64,000 bases of DNA, taken from assembly GCA_002007465.1 (NCBI GenBank), contig LNAC01000001.1, positions 5,085,309 through 5,149,308 on the forward strand, given 5' to 3'. Under the pieces are notes generated by a model. That model searched no databases. It worked only from the letters and a program-made list of their open reading frames with translations, and was not told the origin of the DNA. A program made the translations under genes and the position numbers. Positions within the stretch are counted from its first letter, which is position 1. Each line of letters opens with the position of its first letter. This DNA comes from Ailurus styani (taxonomy: Eukaryota; Chordata; Mammalia; Carnivora; Ailuridae). Positions 23,445-35,976 of this stretch are shown here, piece after piece.

Positions 23445-23630
23445 GGGGCGCCTGGGTGGCTCAGTCAGTTAAGCGGCTGCCTTTAGCTCAGCTCATGATC
23501 TTGAGGTCCTGGAATCAAGTCCTGCATTGGGCTCCCTGCTTAGGGGGGAGTCTGCTTTTCCCTCTTCCTTTGCCCCTCCCCCTACTCTTGCTCACTCTCT
23601 CTCTCTCTCTCTCTTTCTAATAAATAAAAA
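23445..23630 (+). mobile_element. Can-SINE, intron 2
   Basis: Head GGGCGCCTGGGTGGCTCAG at 23446, (CT)n run and a short AATAAA tail. Imperfect flanks (AAAACCGATTGTG / AAAACCCCAATTGTG) look like the duplication. The body is more diverged than that of the copy at 1992, so it is probably older. Confidence 0.9.
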
Positions 23631-24207
23631 CCCCAATTGTGAGAAAATCCAAGGACATTGAGAAACTACTACCATGATAGCATTTTCTGGATTTCTAATC
23701 TATTGGATAACGACTGTTTCGCTGGCCCACATCCCACAGCTGTGACAATGTCTGTTCACCCCTAAGAAAAGGTGGTCAAAGATAAAAGTTTTGGTTCCTT
23801 TCTTTACACATCTAAGTGAGAACATAAGAAGTCTCACCATTCATATCAAACACATCAAAACGATGACCTGAACACGAAAATATCTTAAATGTATTTTTTT
23901 CATAGTTTTTGAAGTGGTCAAAGTTATTCACAGTCAAGATTCACATACATTTGCAACAAAGGAACCAATATATTGTTGTTTTTAATGTAAACAGCGATTC
24001 CCACAGAAAACTGTAGAGGCAAAAAATTGGAATTTTTAGTTTTAAGTTCATCTCAATCAAGTATTATTTCAATAATGAAGAGCCTCACGACCTTCCTCCC
24101 TGGAAAGGGCATCCATCCCCTGCAGGAAGATGGGTCATATGGACAAGGTCGTGATGACACATCCTTTTGAAACACTGAGAACGTGTGTTAACTGCCCCAA
24201 ACAGTCA

Positions 24208-24904
<697 letters not shown>

Positions 24905-25107
24905 TTTTTTTTTTTAAAGATTTTTTATTTATTTATTTGACACACAGGGAGAGATTGCAAGTAGGCAGAGAGGCAGGCAGAGAGAGAGGAGGAAGCAGGC
25001 TCCCCGCTGAGCAGAGAGCCCGATGCGGGCCTCCATCCCAGGACCCTGAGATCATGACCTGAGCGGAAGGCAGAGGCTTCAACCCACTGAGCCACCCAGG
25101 CGCCGCC
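24905..25107 (-). mobile_element. Can-SINE, minus orientation, intron 1
   Basis: T-rich start, (GA)-rich body and inverted head GAGCCACCCAGGCGCC. It has the same orientation as DOCK1. The target-site duplication is not clear. Confidence 0.9.
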
Positions 25108-25335
25108 CCCTATCTGGTTTCTTTAACATGATGCTTTAAGGTTCATGCGTGCTGTACCATGTATCAGAACTTTATTCCTTTTTATGGCTAAATAGTGTTT
25201 ATAATAGGAAGAAAACTGACACTGTCCACATTTTAATTATCACTTCATATACTGTCTTATATTTCCATTAATAGATTTTTAATTACATGATTACTTCCTA
25301 ACTATGAATCAATTACACATGGGCTGAATGTTTTT

Positions 25336-25570
25336 TAATTTGCAAAGATATATGTATCCCTATGTTTACTGCAGCATTATTTATAACAGGTAAGTTATGG
25401 GACCAGTCCAAGTGTCCATCAACAGATGAGCGGACAAAAATCTGGTATATATACACAATGGAACACCACCCAACCATAAAAAGGAATGAGATATTGGTGG
25501 GCTGAGTACTCTTTGGAAACCAACCTGATTTTTAAAATTATCATATAACCAAAAATAAAATAAAAAATAA
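25336..25570 (+). mobile_element. L1 3' fragment
   Basis: The run CTGCAGCATTATTTATAACA and then CCAAGTGTCCATCAACAGAT is the familiar L1 ORF2 3' region. The fragment ends in an A/T-rich (AAAAT)n tail near 25570. It is 5'-truncated. Confidence 0.75.
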
Positions 25571-25929
25571 AATAAAATTGAAAAATATCAAAATAATCAT
25601 ATAACCAATGCTGATATTAAGCCAAAAAGCTACATTACAATCAAATGGCAAAAATATGTCCAACATTAAGAAGAAATTCTTAAAACTGGCCATACTCAAC
25701 AAACCTCTGAAATCCCTAATGTATGTCTTCACATAAAGCAGTTCCTACTCCTTTCAGATAAGCACCTAAAAAATTCATACCATTAAATGACAACCACACT
25801 TTTGCTCAAGTGTGATGAGATACAGGTAACAAATACATTGGGAAAAGGGCATTAGAAAGCGTTTAAGATGCAAAAAATACTCAAGTAGCCCACTCTCTTA
25901 AAAAAAAAAAGAAAAAGAAAAAGAAACAA

Positions 25930-27600
25930 AGAAAAAAAATACTTGAGAAAGAAAAGCACAGCTGGAGACACCACAACCCCAGATTTCAAATCATACTATG
26001 AAGCTAGGGTCATCAAAACAGTATGATGCTGGCACAAAAACAGAGACATAGGTCCATGGAACAGGATGGAGAGCCCAGAAATAAAGCCATGCTTATATGG
26101 GCAATTAACCATCAAATCAACAAAGGAGGCAAGAATATGCAACGGGAAAAGGACCGTCTCTTCAACAAATGGCACACGGGGTGGGACGAGACAGCTACAT
26201 GCAAAAGAATGAAACTGGACCACTTTCTGGCACCACAAGCAAAAATAAACTCAAAATGGATTAAGGACCGGGGCGCCTGGGTGGCTCAGTCATTAAGCGT
26301 CTGCCTTCGGCTCAGTGTCCTGGGTTCCAGCCCTAAACAGGGCTCCCTGCTCAGAGGGAGCCTACATCTCCCTCTCCCTCTGCCTGCCGCTCCCCCTGCT
26401 TATACTCTCTTTCTCTCTCTCTGTCAAATAAACAAAACCTTTTTAAAAAAATGGATTAAGAACCTACATGTGAGACCTGAAACCATAAAACTCCTAGGAG
26501 AGAGCACAGGCAATAATTTCTCTTACATCGAACACATTTCTAGATATGTCTCCTACAGGATGAGAAACAAAAGCAAAAATCAACTACTGGGACTGTAGCA
26601 AAAAACAAAAACAAACAAACAAAAAAAAAACCCCACCTTTTATACAATGAAAGAAATCATCAACAAAACAAAAAGACAAACTACTGAACAGAAGAAGATA
26701 TTTACAAACGATATCCTCTGGTAAGAGGATAGAATCCAAAGTATACAATACCCTTTTACGACTCAACACAACAAAGCAATCCAATCAAAAAGTGGGCAGA
26801 GAACTTGAATAGACATTTTTTTCCAAAGAGGACATACAGATGGCCAACAAACAGATGAAAAGATGCTGAACATCACTCATCATCAGGGAAATGCAAATCA
26901 GAAGCACAATAAAATGTCCCCTTACACCAGTCAGACTGGCTAGAATCAAAACGACAAGACATAACACATGCTGGTGAGGATGTAGAGAAAAGGGAACCTC
27001 TGCACACTCTTGGTGGTGATGTCAATTGCATCCACTGTGGAAAATAGTATGGAGGACCCTCAAAACCTTCAAAGGATAAACATCATATGATCCAGCAATT
27101 CCACTACTGGGTATTTACCCAAAGAAAATGAAAACATTAATTCAAAACAATATATGCACCCTATGTTTATTACAGCATTATCTGTAACAGCCACAATACA
27201 GAAGCAGCCCAAGTACCCATCGACAGATGAATGGATAAAGACGTGCTCTAGATACACAATGGAATATTGCTCATCCATACAAAAGAGTAAGATCCTGCCA
27301 TTTGCAACAACATGGATGGACCTAGAGAGTATTATGCTAAGTGAACTAAGTCAGACAATGACAAATACTATAGGATTCCACTTACATGTGGGATCTAAAA
27401 AAACAAATGAACAAAGAAACAAACTAAAAAACCAACATAAAAACAGAACAAACTGGTGGTCGCCAGAGAGGTGCTGAATGCGGGATGGTTGAAGCAGGTA
27501 CAATTAAGATACAAACTTCCAGTCACTAAAGAAGAAATAAAGGAAGAGAAGAGAGAAGAGAAGAGAAGAGAAGAGAAGAGAAGAGAAGAGAAGAATACAG
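25930..27600 (+). mobile_element. L1 ORF2 3' part and 3' UTR, interrupted by a SINE
   Basis: The plus strand reads L1 ORF2 C-terminal code with many disruptions. It contains GTATGATGCTGGCACAAAAA, then CAGATGAATGGATAAAGACG, and a 3' UTR with GGTGGTCGCCAGAGAGG. A (GAAGA)n tract at 27540-27595 closes it. It is dead: frameshifts, stops and a Can-SINE at 26268 break it. Orientation is antisense to DOCK1. Confidence 0.9.
26268..26450 (+). mobile_element. Can-SINE nested in L1
   Basis: The head GGGGCGCCTGGGTGGCTCAG follows directly on AAAATGGATTAAGGA, which recurs as AAAATGGATTAAGAA after the tail, giving a ~15-bp near-perfect duplication. It interrupts the L1 at 25930-27600 and so post-dates it. 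Confidence 0.93.
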
Positions 27601-28440
27601 TGATGTTCCTCCTTTCCAATGGATCCTACTTTAAAAAGATAGCAGCTTAAATGTAAAATTCATCTTCAAAGTCCTCATCAATTTCTCACCCATCCATCCC
27701 GAACACCCTGCCAGACCAGGCTAGTCTCAAGGGGCGCTTCACTGTGTCCATCTCTAAAATTCTCCTCGATCGTACCACGTGCAAACTCCTCCAGCAAGCA
27801 CAGTGAGCCCTCCACCACCTGACCGCCTCACCTCGCCTTCCTCCAACCACACACAGTATGGGCCCCAGCAGGGTCCCTACCCCTGCTTCCCCCTGAACAG
27901 CAGAAGCCAGCCTGTCCCACACCGGTGTGGGCCAACCTACCCTCCACACCATCGACGGGCTCTTGCACCAACAGCTGCACCTCTTCAGAAAGCCAACCCT
28001 TCTCCAACCCCTTCTTCCAACCTCTTCTTCCAACCCCGTCTCCAAACGTCCCCACCACCGCGCACCTCCTGCTGTCTGCTCCATACCTGAGCTACCCTGG
28101 CTGGGAAGGCAGTGTAGGCCCAGGCAGTCTCCCTGGTTTTTACGTCCACCGTCCCTGGGGCCAGACGAAATAGGCAGGGTCACACCTCTACCCCTGAGGA
28201 TCTGAGGGACCTCCAGCCAATGACCCATTTTTTCCATATACAACTTTCCCCACAAAATAAGGCTCTTGATACTACACCTTGTAGGACCATGTGCGCATTC
28301 TGGTCTTGAAGACAATAATGCCCCTGAAGGATTTGGGGATTTGAACACTGGGTGTCCTGCACTGAACACTTAGTAAACAATAAAGACTCTTACTGTGATT
28401 GGGAGTATTTTGTTTTTACTGCAATAAAGACATCTATCTC
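27601..28440. other. Unclassified pyrimidine-rich insert with long minus frame
   Basis: This ~800-bp segment between the L1 tail and AT-rich intron is C/T-rich on the plus strand and ends with AACAATAAAGACTC, a possible polyadenylation signal. It holds the longest frame of the window, 227 codons on the minus strand (27686-28369), and a proline-rich plus frame of 103 codons (27779-28090). I recognise no domain in either. It could be a retroposed UTR, an old LTR or internal retroelement piece, or unique sequence with few stops because of composition. Confidence 0.35.
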
Positions 28441-29219
28441 TACCAGAATCCTTTTTAAAAAGCCAAAGCGAGCAGAGACTAACACATGATCACAAAAATC
28501 CTAAAACATCAAAAACCATATACATGCAGAAAATCCCATTTTCATAGGTATTTTCGTCTATTTCCACCAAAATTCATAAAATTTCAATGTCCTCAATTGA
28601 CATAAATGGTTATTAGTAGTTATTAAGTTTATTTCACATTTTATGGTAGTGTTTAACAAGAAATAACTGCATTAGGCAAAGGAAGCCCGGAGCATATGCC
28701 AGCCTTTCCTGGTTCAGCATAACCATATTCCTAAGCCTTGAGGAGCCGTAAATGCGTTTCTCACAGTTCTTAACAGCATCCCTGCCAGCATGCCTATTCT
28801 GTTAGAGACGTGCAAAAAATAAACATATCAAAAATAATAAAAATAAAATGAACACGTCCACTTGAAGCACATTCAGGCCCATGTGAATTTGTAAGAAGCA
28901 CACATGCAAAAATCTCTAAGTACCTGTCCCCTCCCTCTCTGAAGTAGGAGACAAAAGCAGTTGTGGGAAAAGGAATTTCAAATTTAGCTATGAAATGAGC
29001 CATAAAAACACTGATTTTATAGATGAAGGGAAAAAGGTCTTCTGAGGGTTCATGCCTGTGGCCCCAAAAGAATCGGCAGAGGAAGGACCACCACACCGGC
29101 TGTCCAGCCCCTGTCCCTTTGTTCTTACTATCACAGCCTAAACAACCCCATATTTAAAGGCCATTTGAAAGATTCAATTATATAAGAGTATTGGCCAAAG
29201 GAACGGGAGGGAGGGGGAA
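28441..29219. other. Intron 1, AT-rich unique stretch
   Basis: No repeat or gene recognised. AT-rich sequence with short A-tracts only. Confidence 0.5.
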
Positions 29220-29640
29220 ATGTGGAAGGTGGAATGATGCCCTCCCCCAAAGACGTCCACATCCGAGTCGCTGGAACCCTAGGAGGTGGTACCTTGTGAG
29301 GCAAAGGGGGCCCTTGCAGGGGTGTCTAGGGCAAGGACCTCAAACGGGGATGCTAATTCTGCATTATCCAGGTGGGACCAGTACAATCAGAAGGGTCCAT
29401 AGGAGGGAGGCAGGAGGGCCCAAGTCAGAAGATGTGATGCAGCCAACGCTGCAATGACTCAAGGAAGGAGCCACAGGTAGAACGCAGGTGGCCCCAGGCA
29501 GACAGAAAAGGCGAGAAAGTCGAATCCCCCATCTCCACCCCTCAGGGGGCCCTCCAGAAGAAACACAGCCCACACCTTGATTTGGGGACTTCTGACCTCC
29601 AAAGCGACCATATAAATACATGCTTGTGGTAACTGGTGAC
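29220..29640 (+). mobile_element. MLT1-like solo LTR relic
   Basis: A diverged MaLR-type pattern is visible: GTGGAATGATGCCCTCCCCC near the start, CCACACCTTGATTTGGGGAC and CTTCTGACCTCCAAAGCGAC near the end. No viral coding sequence is attached. Confidence 0.45.
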
Positions 29641-30300
29641 AGCAGCCATGGGAAACACACAGGGAGGTCTGCGGAAGACAACTGGAAAGGAGTGTTTTGT
29701 GGTTAATTTATTCACTGCTGAAGGCAGCTGGAGCAGGGGTCCAAAGGCAGGTATCGGAACTTGACCAGTCTGTGGCTGAGGTTCTCCAATTCTTGGGTAA
29801 TAGAAAAATGAACACAATGCAATGAAGTCTTTTTAAACCCAGAAGTATTCAAGATAGACTATTCCTAATTCTGGTTATTTGACCTTTAAAGCTGTCCCTC
29901 TTTGAACAGTGAGAACAGGACGAGAAAGAGCAGAAATGTCTTCTTCTTTATTACGATGAGGATGACAGATGACATCTGGGTTTTAAAATGTCTTTACTTG
30001 ACAGAAGCACAAAGCACAAAGCCTCTCTGCAAGGTGCCCATTTGTCTTCTTTATTTTTCTGATCTGTTAAGATCTGGGAATAAGTCCACAGAGATTATGG
30101 TCATCCTGGGTCCACTCACATCTTTGGATTCACCTCCAGCTGGCTGGTGGGCCGTATGCTTAATATATTCCTCCTCCTCAAACCCAGTTGCCTTTTTTTT
30201 TAATAGCCTGGCTGAAGCCAAGTGTCACTGGCTTGTACACACACGGTCAGCTGAATCTCGGTCCTGGACTGCAGAGCCCGGTGTAGCAGCTTGCCATGCT

Positions 30301-30588
30301 GCTCGTGGGAAATGAGAAAGTGAAATGAGAAAGATCTAGAGATGAACCCAGCACGAAGTTTCCTTCCCAGAATGCTGGGTTTTTTCTTTTCTTTTTCTGG
30401 AAGAGTCGGCAGCACCCCAGAGTGAGTAAGCGCATGGATCTNGGCTCGTGGGAAATGAGAAAGTGAAATGAGAAAGATCTAGAGATGAACCCAGCACGAA
30501 GGTTCCTTCCCAGAATGCTGGGTTGTTTTTTTCTTTTCTTTTTCTGGAAGAGTCGGCAGCACCCCAGAGTGAGTAAGCGCATGGATCT
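30301..30588. other. Duplicate contig ends around a single N (30442)
   Basis: The sequence at 30301-30441 is repeated almost exactly at 30444-30588, with one N between them. The copies differ only in homopolymer lengths (a T-run and a few bases around GCACGAAG). This is the pattern of two overlapping contig ends placed side by side, so the true locus probably has one copy. Confidence 0.85.
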
Positions 30589-30758
30589 TTTTTCCCCAAA
30601 GTAAAAAACTAAGACGCTGGTCTGTGCCTCACTTAACTTCTACGCATCAGAGACGTGAAAAGGCGAAGTCGTCACCTCTGCTCAATCTTCTAATCACCCT
30701 AAAAATGGCTGCCTGGGGATGTAAGACAGAAATGTGGCTTGAAAATGAGAGAAGAGGG

Positions 30759-31074
30759 GGCGCCTGGGTGGCTCAGTCATCTGCCTTCAGCTCAGGTCAT
30801 GATCCCAGGGTCCTGGGATCAAGGCCTGCATACCGCTCTTTGCTCAGCGGGAAGCCTGCTCCTCCCTCCCCCACTCCCCCTGCTTCTGTTCCCTCTNATC
30901 TGCCTTCAGCTCAGGTCATGATCCCAGGGTCCTGGGATCAAGGCCTGCATACAGCTCTTTGCTCAGCGGGAAGCCTGCTCCTCCCTCCCCCACTCCCCCT
31001 GCTTCTGTTCCCTCTCTCACTGTGCCTTTCTCTGTCAAATAAATAAATAAAATCTTTTTTAAAAAATTAAAAAT
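30759..31074 (+). mobile_element. Can-SINE carrying an internal assembly duplication
   Basis: Head GGCGCCTGGGTGGCTCAGTC at 30759. Within it 30779-30896 is repeated at 30898-31015 around an N at 30897, with one mismatch. Removing one copy restores a normal-length SINE with AATAAA tail. The 18-bp duplication GAAAATGAGAGAAGAGGG lies at 30741-30758 and, beyond the next SINE, at 31296-31313. Confidence 0.9.
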
Positions 31075-31295
31075 AGGGCGTTTGGGTGGCTCAGTGGGTT
31101 AAAGCCTCTGCCTTCGGCTCAGGTCATGATCTCAGGGTCCTAGGATCAAGGCCTACATTGGGCTCCCTGCTCAGCGGGGAGCCTGCTTCCTCCTCTCTCT
31201 CTCTGCCTGCCTCTCTGCCTACTTGTAATCTCTCTCTGTGTCAAATAAATAAAATCTTTAAAAAAATAAATAAATATAAATAAATTTTAAAAAAA
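31075..31295 (+). mobile_element. Can-SINE inserted in the tail of the previous SINE
   Basis: A second SINE (head GGGCGTTTGGGTGGCTCAGT, body, AATAAATAAA tail) starts inside the A-rich tail of the first. The first element's target-site duplication flanks both, so this copy landed later in the A-tail. Confidence 0.9.
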
Positions 31296-31362
31296 GAAAA
31301 TGAGAGAAGAGGGCTTCCACTTATACCTATACCATCCATAATACTAACAGCGATGATGCTAT

Positions 31363-32095
31363 AGATGAAGCTGTTACTGATGATGATGGTACAATACTGG
31401 GACACCTTGGATGATGATCATCATCATGATCAAGATCATGGCAATGGTGGTGATGGTGGTGATGACAGGGCTGGTGGTGTTGCTGGTGGTGATGGTGATG
31501 ATAGTGGCAGTAGTAATGATGGTGCTGGTGGTGTTACTGGTGATGACAGTGATGGGGTGGTGATGATGATGGTGGTGATGATGGTGAGGACAGTGGCAGT
31601 GGCGATGATGGTGATGGTGGTGATGAGCTGGTGGTGGTGATGGTGGTGGGATGGTGATAAGAGTGATGGTGGTGATACTGGCAGTGTTGATGATACTGAT
31701 GGTAGTGAAGATAGCAATGACGGTGGTGGTGATGCTCATGATAACAGTGATGATGATGGTGATGAGGTGGTGATGGTGATAATGGTGGTGGTGATGGTGA
31801 TAACGGTCATGGTTGTGATACTGGTGCTCATCATAGTGATGGTGGTGGTAGTGTTGGTGGCAGTGATGGTGCTGATGTTGTTGGTGATGGTGGTGATGAC
31901 AATCGTGCTGATGGTGACAGTGGTGATGGTGGTGATGACAGTATTGATGGTGGTGGTGATGACAGTGGTGATGCTGGCGACAGTGGTGACAGTGGTGATG
32001 CTGATGTCGGTAATGTTGGTGGTAGAGCTGGTGATGGTGGTGACAACAGTGGTGATGATGTTGGTGGTGGTGGCAACGCTGATGATGCTGGCTGA
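31363..32095. repeat. GAT/GGT trinucleotide-rich array, about 730 bp, intron 1
   Basis: Long imperfect array of GATGGTGGT-type units with G and T dominating the plus strand. It gives long low-complexity frames on both strands (Val/Met-rich on plus, Thr/Ile/His-rich and Ser/Pro-rich on minus), all without a real protein signature. It abuts a MIR relic at 32096. Confidence 0.95.
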
Positions 32096-32230
32096 CATTT
32101 ACTGACTATATTCTGGGCTAGGCAGCAGACAAAGAACCTCACATGTCCAGACTAATTTAACCCTCACAACAGTCCTGTGAGGCAGAGGTAGAATTTTTTC
32201 CATCTCCTTCATCAGAGTTTATAGAAGCCT
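32090..32230 (-). mobile_element. MIR relic next to the GAT array
   Basis: The run CTGACATTTACTGACTATAT, then AATTTAACCCTCACAACAGT and CCTGTGAGGCAGAGGTAG, matches inverted MIR. The neighbouring array probably expanded beside it. Confidence 0.6.
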
Positions 32231-32979
32231 GGAGTCTGCCATGTCTGAGCAGCCCCTAAAGGAGCAGTGCAGGGCCACGGCCCGCCTGAATGAGGGGCCT
32301 CGATGCCGACACCTTGCACAGCCCCTTCCTTCATCTTTGACCAGTGTCAACCACAGCCTTCCCTGGGCCTCGGATTGCCCTCCTGGTAGCTCCTCTGCAA
32401 ATCAAAATATCCAGCCTGCAGTTCCCTAACAGGCAAACACTGCTGCGTTCTTCTGAAGTCCACATGTCTAAAGTACCATGCAAACAGACTTCTCGTTCCT
32501 TACAAAGAACTCAAGGTGAGGTGATTCCAGGAATGTAAGGTTGGTGTAACATCCAAAAACCAATCAAGGTAACGCCCCACATTAACAGAGTAAAGGATGA
32601 AAAGTCATAGGATCATCCCAACTGGTACAGAAAAAGCATTTGAGGAAATATAATTCCTACTCAGGGAAAAACAAAAAACCAACCTGAATTCTCTGACATT
32701 AGGAAAAAAGTGACTACATCCACCCATCAACCAATTTAACAGATGAAAACACGGAACCCGACGCAGGAGTTCTAACCTGCTTGAGGTGACCCAAGGAGTT
32801 GATGAGAGCCCTGGGACCCCACAGTGTCCCTCCCAGACTGTCTCCATCACCCCATGCTGCCTGACCCAAGCCCTTCCCACCTCTCTCTGCAATGAAAAAT
32901 AACATCTTAGCGGATCTCCTGTATAAGCTCTCTTTTCATCTATCACTAGTCACCTTCCTGAAATCTTACTCCAAAAGGC

Positions 32980-33475
32980 TGTCCTATTTCCCTTGGCTTT
33001 GGGAATAATGGGTAAAGTCTCCAGCCGAGCATCCAAAGCCCTGAGGGATGAGACTTGAACCCATCTTTCCAATCTCGTCTCCCCCCTCCCTCTCCTCCCG
33101 CCCCCCCCACACACACCACAGGCCTTCCAGGAGCTGCTCTGCCTGTGGAAATGCCTTCCTCCCTCCACTTCTGAAGGCCCCTTGCCTACAAGGCCATTTT
33201 TCATTTCACATCCTTCTCCAGAGCCTTCCTGAACTCTGACTTTCTCCACTGACCAAAAAAAGGTATGTGCATACTAAATTAATTGCGTGCTCCACAACTT
33301 TTTGCTATAAACTCTCTGGCGTCCCATGGCCTTGCAAAAGTGCTTATCTAAGAATCTGTCTCTCCCTCCAGACCAGATTTCCTTGAGGGAAGTAAACATT
33401 TATTAATCATTGGATTTCCCACAGTAGTTAATACTATGCCTTGCAGGCAACTCAATAAAAATCCACAGAATTAAA
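32980..33475 (+). mobile_element. L2 LINE relic
   Basis: An L2 3' region in forward orientation: CCTTCTCCAGAGCCTTCCTG, then TTTCCTTGAGGGAAGTAAAC and GCAACTCAATAAAAATC. It is diverged. The flanks 32231-32979 and 33476-34639 show no other clear element except a GGAT/GGGAGG tract at about 34560-34625 and a GATCTA triplet at 34252-34268. Confidence 0.5.
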
Positions 33476-34639
33476 CCAGATCACCAAGTACTCCTTCCTG
33501 TGTGGTCTGCCATAGAGTGAGAGCAAAAAGTGTATCGTATGTTCCTCTTCTTCAAAATGACCCTGCCCCCTGAAGAAAGATCTAGGAGCCTGACACGTAC
33601 TCAATCAGTAAGAAAGAGAGACACAGCATTAGTTTTCCTGTCTCTGCTTTGGGTCTCTTCCATCTAATGAGATAACTCACCGGCAGCACTCAGATTCAAA
33701 GCCTCCTTAAAACATCGAAGGTGCAGGCTTGACCACATATTAGTTCTAAAATCTGCTCAGCTCTTTCTATCCCACACAGTGCCCCTTTGAAATAGGACTT
33801 CAGGATTTCAAGTAGCAATTTAAAAGTTAATTAATTCTTTTAAAAAGTCAATTTGTGAAAATTAATTGCTCTGTTTTTTATCTCATCCCCTTTGTCTAGC
33901 CTTCAGTTGGAGAAACATGTGCAATAGGATGCATCTTCTCAGGGCTGGGGGAAATGCAGACAGAGCCTTAAGGGGACCGGGGCAAGGGCTCTGTCTGTGC
34001 CTGCGACCGGGCTTCACTCTAAGGGGCCATCCATCTGCCGTCTAGTCCACGCCAAAACCATACACTTGGTATTTCCCGAGACATCAGAGGGCTCCTGCGC
34101 TGAGCCTAGTCTAGCGCTGAGCTGGTCCTGGGGTTTGAGAGATGCACTGGGCCCAGGGCAGCCACTGGGAGCAGTCACCCTACAGCCTGGTCCTCTAAGG
34201 AGCAACCCTTTCACACACTGCACCGGGTCCAGTAAGAACCAGAACATTTCAGATCTAGATCTAGATCTCCTTTGAACTTCACTCTGGACAGAGACCAGCC
34301 CTGTACCCCAATCTGTAATGGGGCTGGGGGCTAGGTTTCCTAAATTCTGTCTTCAAAAAGAGACTGGCAGCCACGCCATTGCTAGCTTCTACGTCCGGTA
34401 AGCCAGTTCGTCCCCCTCACCGATTTGGAGGCATACCACTCTGGCTAGATTAGAGTGTCCCAGAGCCCTGAGCCATACTGAATCGGAGCGCTGCTTTGCC
34501 AATAGTCTCAATTTTCCCAAGCAGCTAAAAGTACCTAGCACACAGCAGGACCTTTAAAATGGATGGATGGACAGATGCATAGAAGGCAGGGAGGGAGGGG
34601 AGTAGGGAGGGAGGAAGGAAAGATGAAAATAGATGAAAG

Positions 34640-35790
34640 ACTTAAACACAAAAGCTACACCTATAAAACTCTTAGGAGAAAACATAGGAATAAAACTTCA
34701 TGGCCTTGGACTTCACAATGATTTCTTGGATATGATGCCAAAAGCAAAGGCAACAAAACACAAATTGGATGTTGGACTTCATCAAAATTTTAAATGTTGG
34801 GGCACCAAAGAAAACTACCAACAGAGTGAAAAGGCAGCCCACAGAATGGGAGAAAATATGTGCAAATCACATATCTGATAAGGAACGGATCGCCAAAATA
34901 TTTGAGAAGTTCCCACAACTCAACAACTACAACAAAAAGCAAACAACACAATTTAAAAAACAGGCAAAGGACCTGAACAGACCTTTCTCCAAAGAAAATA
35001 TACCAATGGCCAATAGGCACACGGAAAGATGCTCCACATCACCAGTCAAGTCCATGAGGTAGCCCTTCACACTCGCTGGGTGATGGGTATTAAAAAACAA
35101 GAAAATGAGAGTTGGCAACGCTGTAGAGAAACCGGAAATCTTGTACATTGCAGGTGGGGCTGTGGAGACGTACAGCCATTGTGAAAACAGCCTAGTTGTT
35201 TCTCGAAGGCTTAAACTCAGAATTACCATACGGCCCAGCAATTACGCTTCCGAAAGCAGAAACTCAAAGAGATAATGTGTACAGCCATGTCCACAGCAGC
35301 ACCATTCACAACACCTACAACGTGGAACCAACCCAAGTGTCCACCCAGGGAAGAATGGATAAGCAAAATGTGGTCTGTCCATGTAACGGAGTATTATTCA
35401 CTCTTAAAAAGGATGGACCACCAGACACCTGCTGTCATGGGAATGAACCTGGAGGACAGGATGCTAAGGACAGGATGAAACAAGCCAGATGCAACAGGAC
35501 AGATGTGGCATGATTCCACCAACGTGAGGTTCCTACAGTCATCAAATTAATAGGAAGCAGAATAGTGGTTTCCAGGGGTTGGGGGAGAAGGGGGGTGGGA
35601 CGTTAGTGTTGAATGAAGAGAGGTTCAGTTGGGAAAGATGGGAAAGTTCTGGGGATGGACGGTGGTGGCGGTTGCATAGTGATGTGAACGTACTTAAATG
35701 CCACAGAAGAGCATACCTAAAAATGGTTAAAATGGTACATCCATGTTATGTATATTTTGCCATGATAATTTTAAAGGATGTAAAGAATAA
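34640..35790 (+). mobile_element. L1 3' fragment, intron 1
   Basis: L1 ORF2 C-terminal code in the plus strand (AACTCAACAACTACAACAAA, CCATGTTATGTATATTTTGC and similar), with stops and frameshifts. Truncated at the 5' end and antisense to DOCK1. Confidence 0.85.
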
Positions 35791-35976
35791 AAGGAAAGGC
35801 TGCTAGAGAGAATGAGGACGTTTCCTAGTGGATTTAGCATCTCCCATGACTGGCAGCTGTGAAATATTCAGCAGCTCCACCTACAAGCTCTCTGGGGTGG
35901 AGCCGCTTCCCTCCCTTTCCTCAGTCCACCCAGGAGGTTCAAACCGGAAGGAGAATCAAGAAGAAATGAGCAGTGT

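Noticed and set aside
26023..26598. 191-codon plus frame
   Set aside because: It is L1 ORF2 code fused to a Can-SINE translation; a dead element fragment.
31365..32105. Val/Met-rich and Ser/Pro-rich frames of 91-121 codons on both strands
   Set aside because: Pure consequence of the GAT/GGT trinucleotide array.
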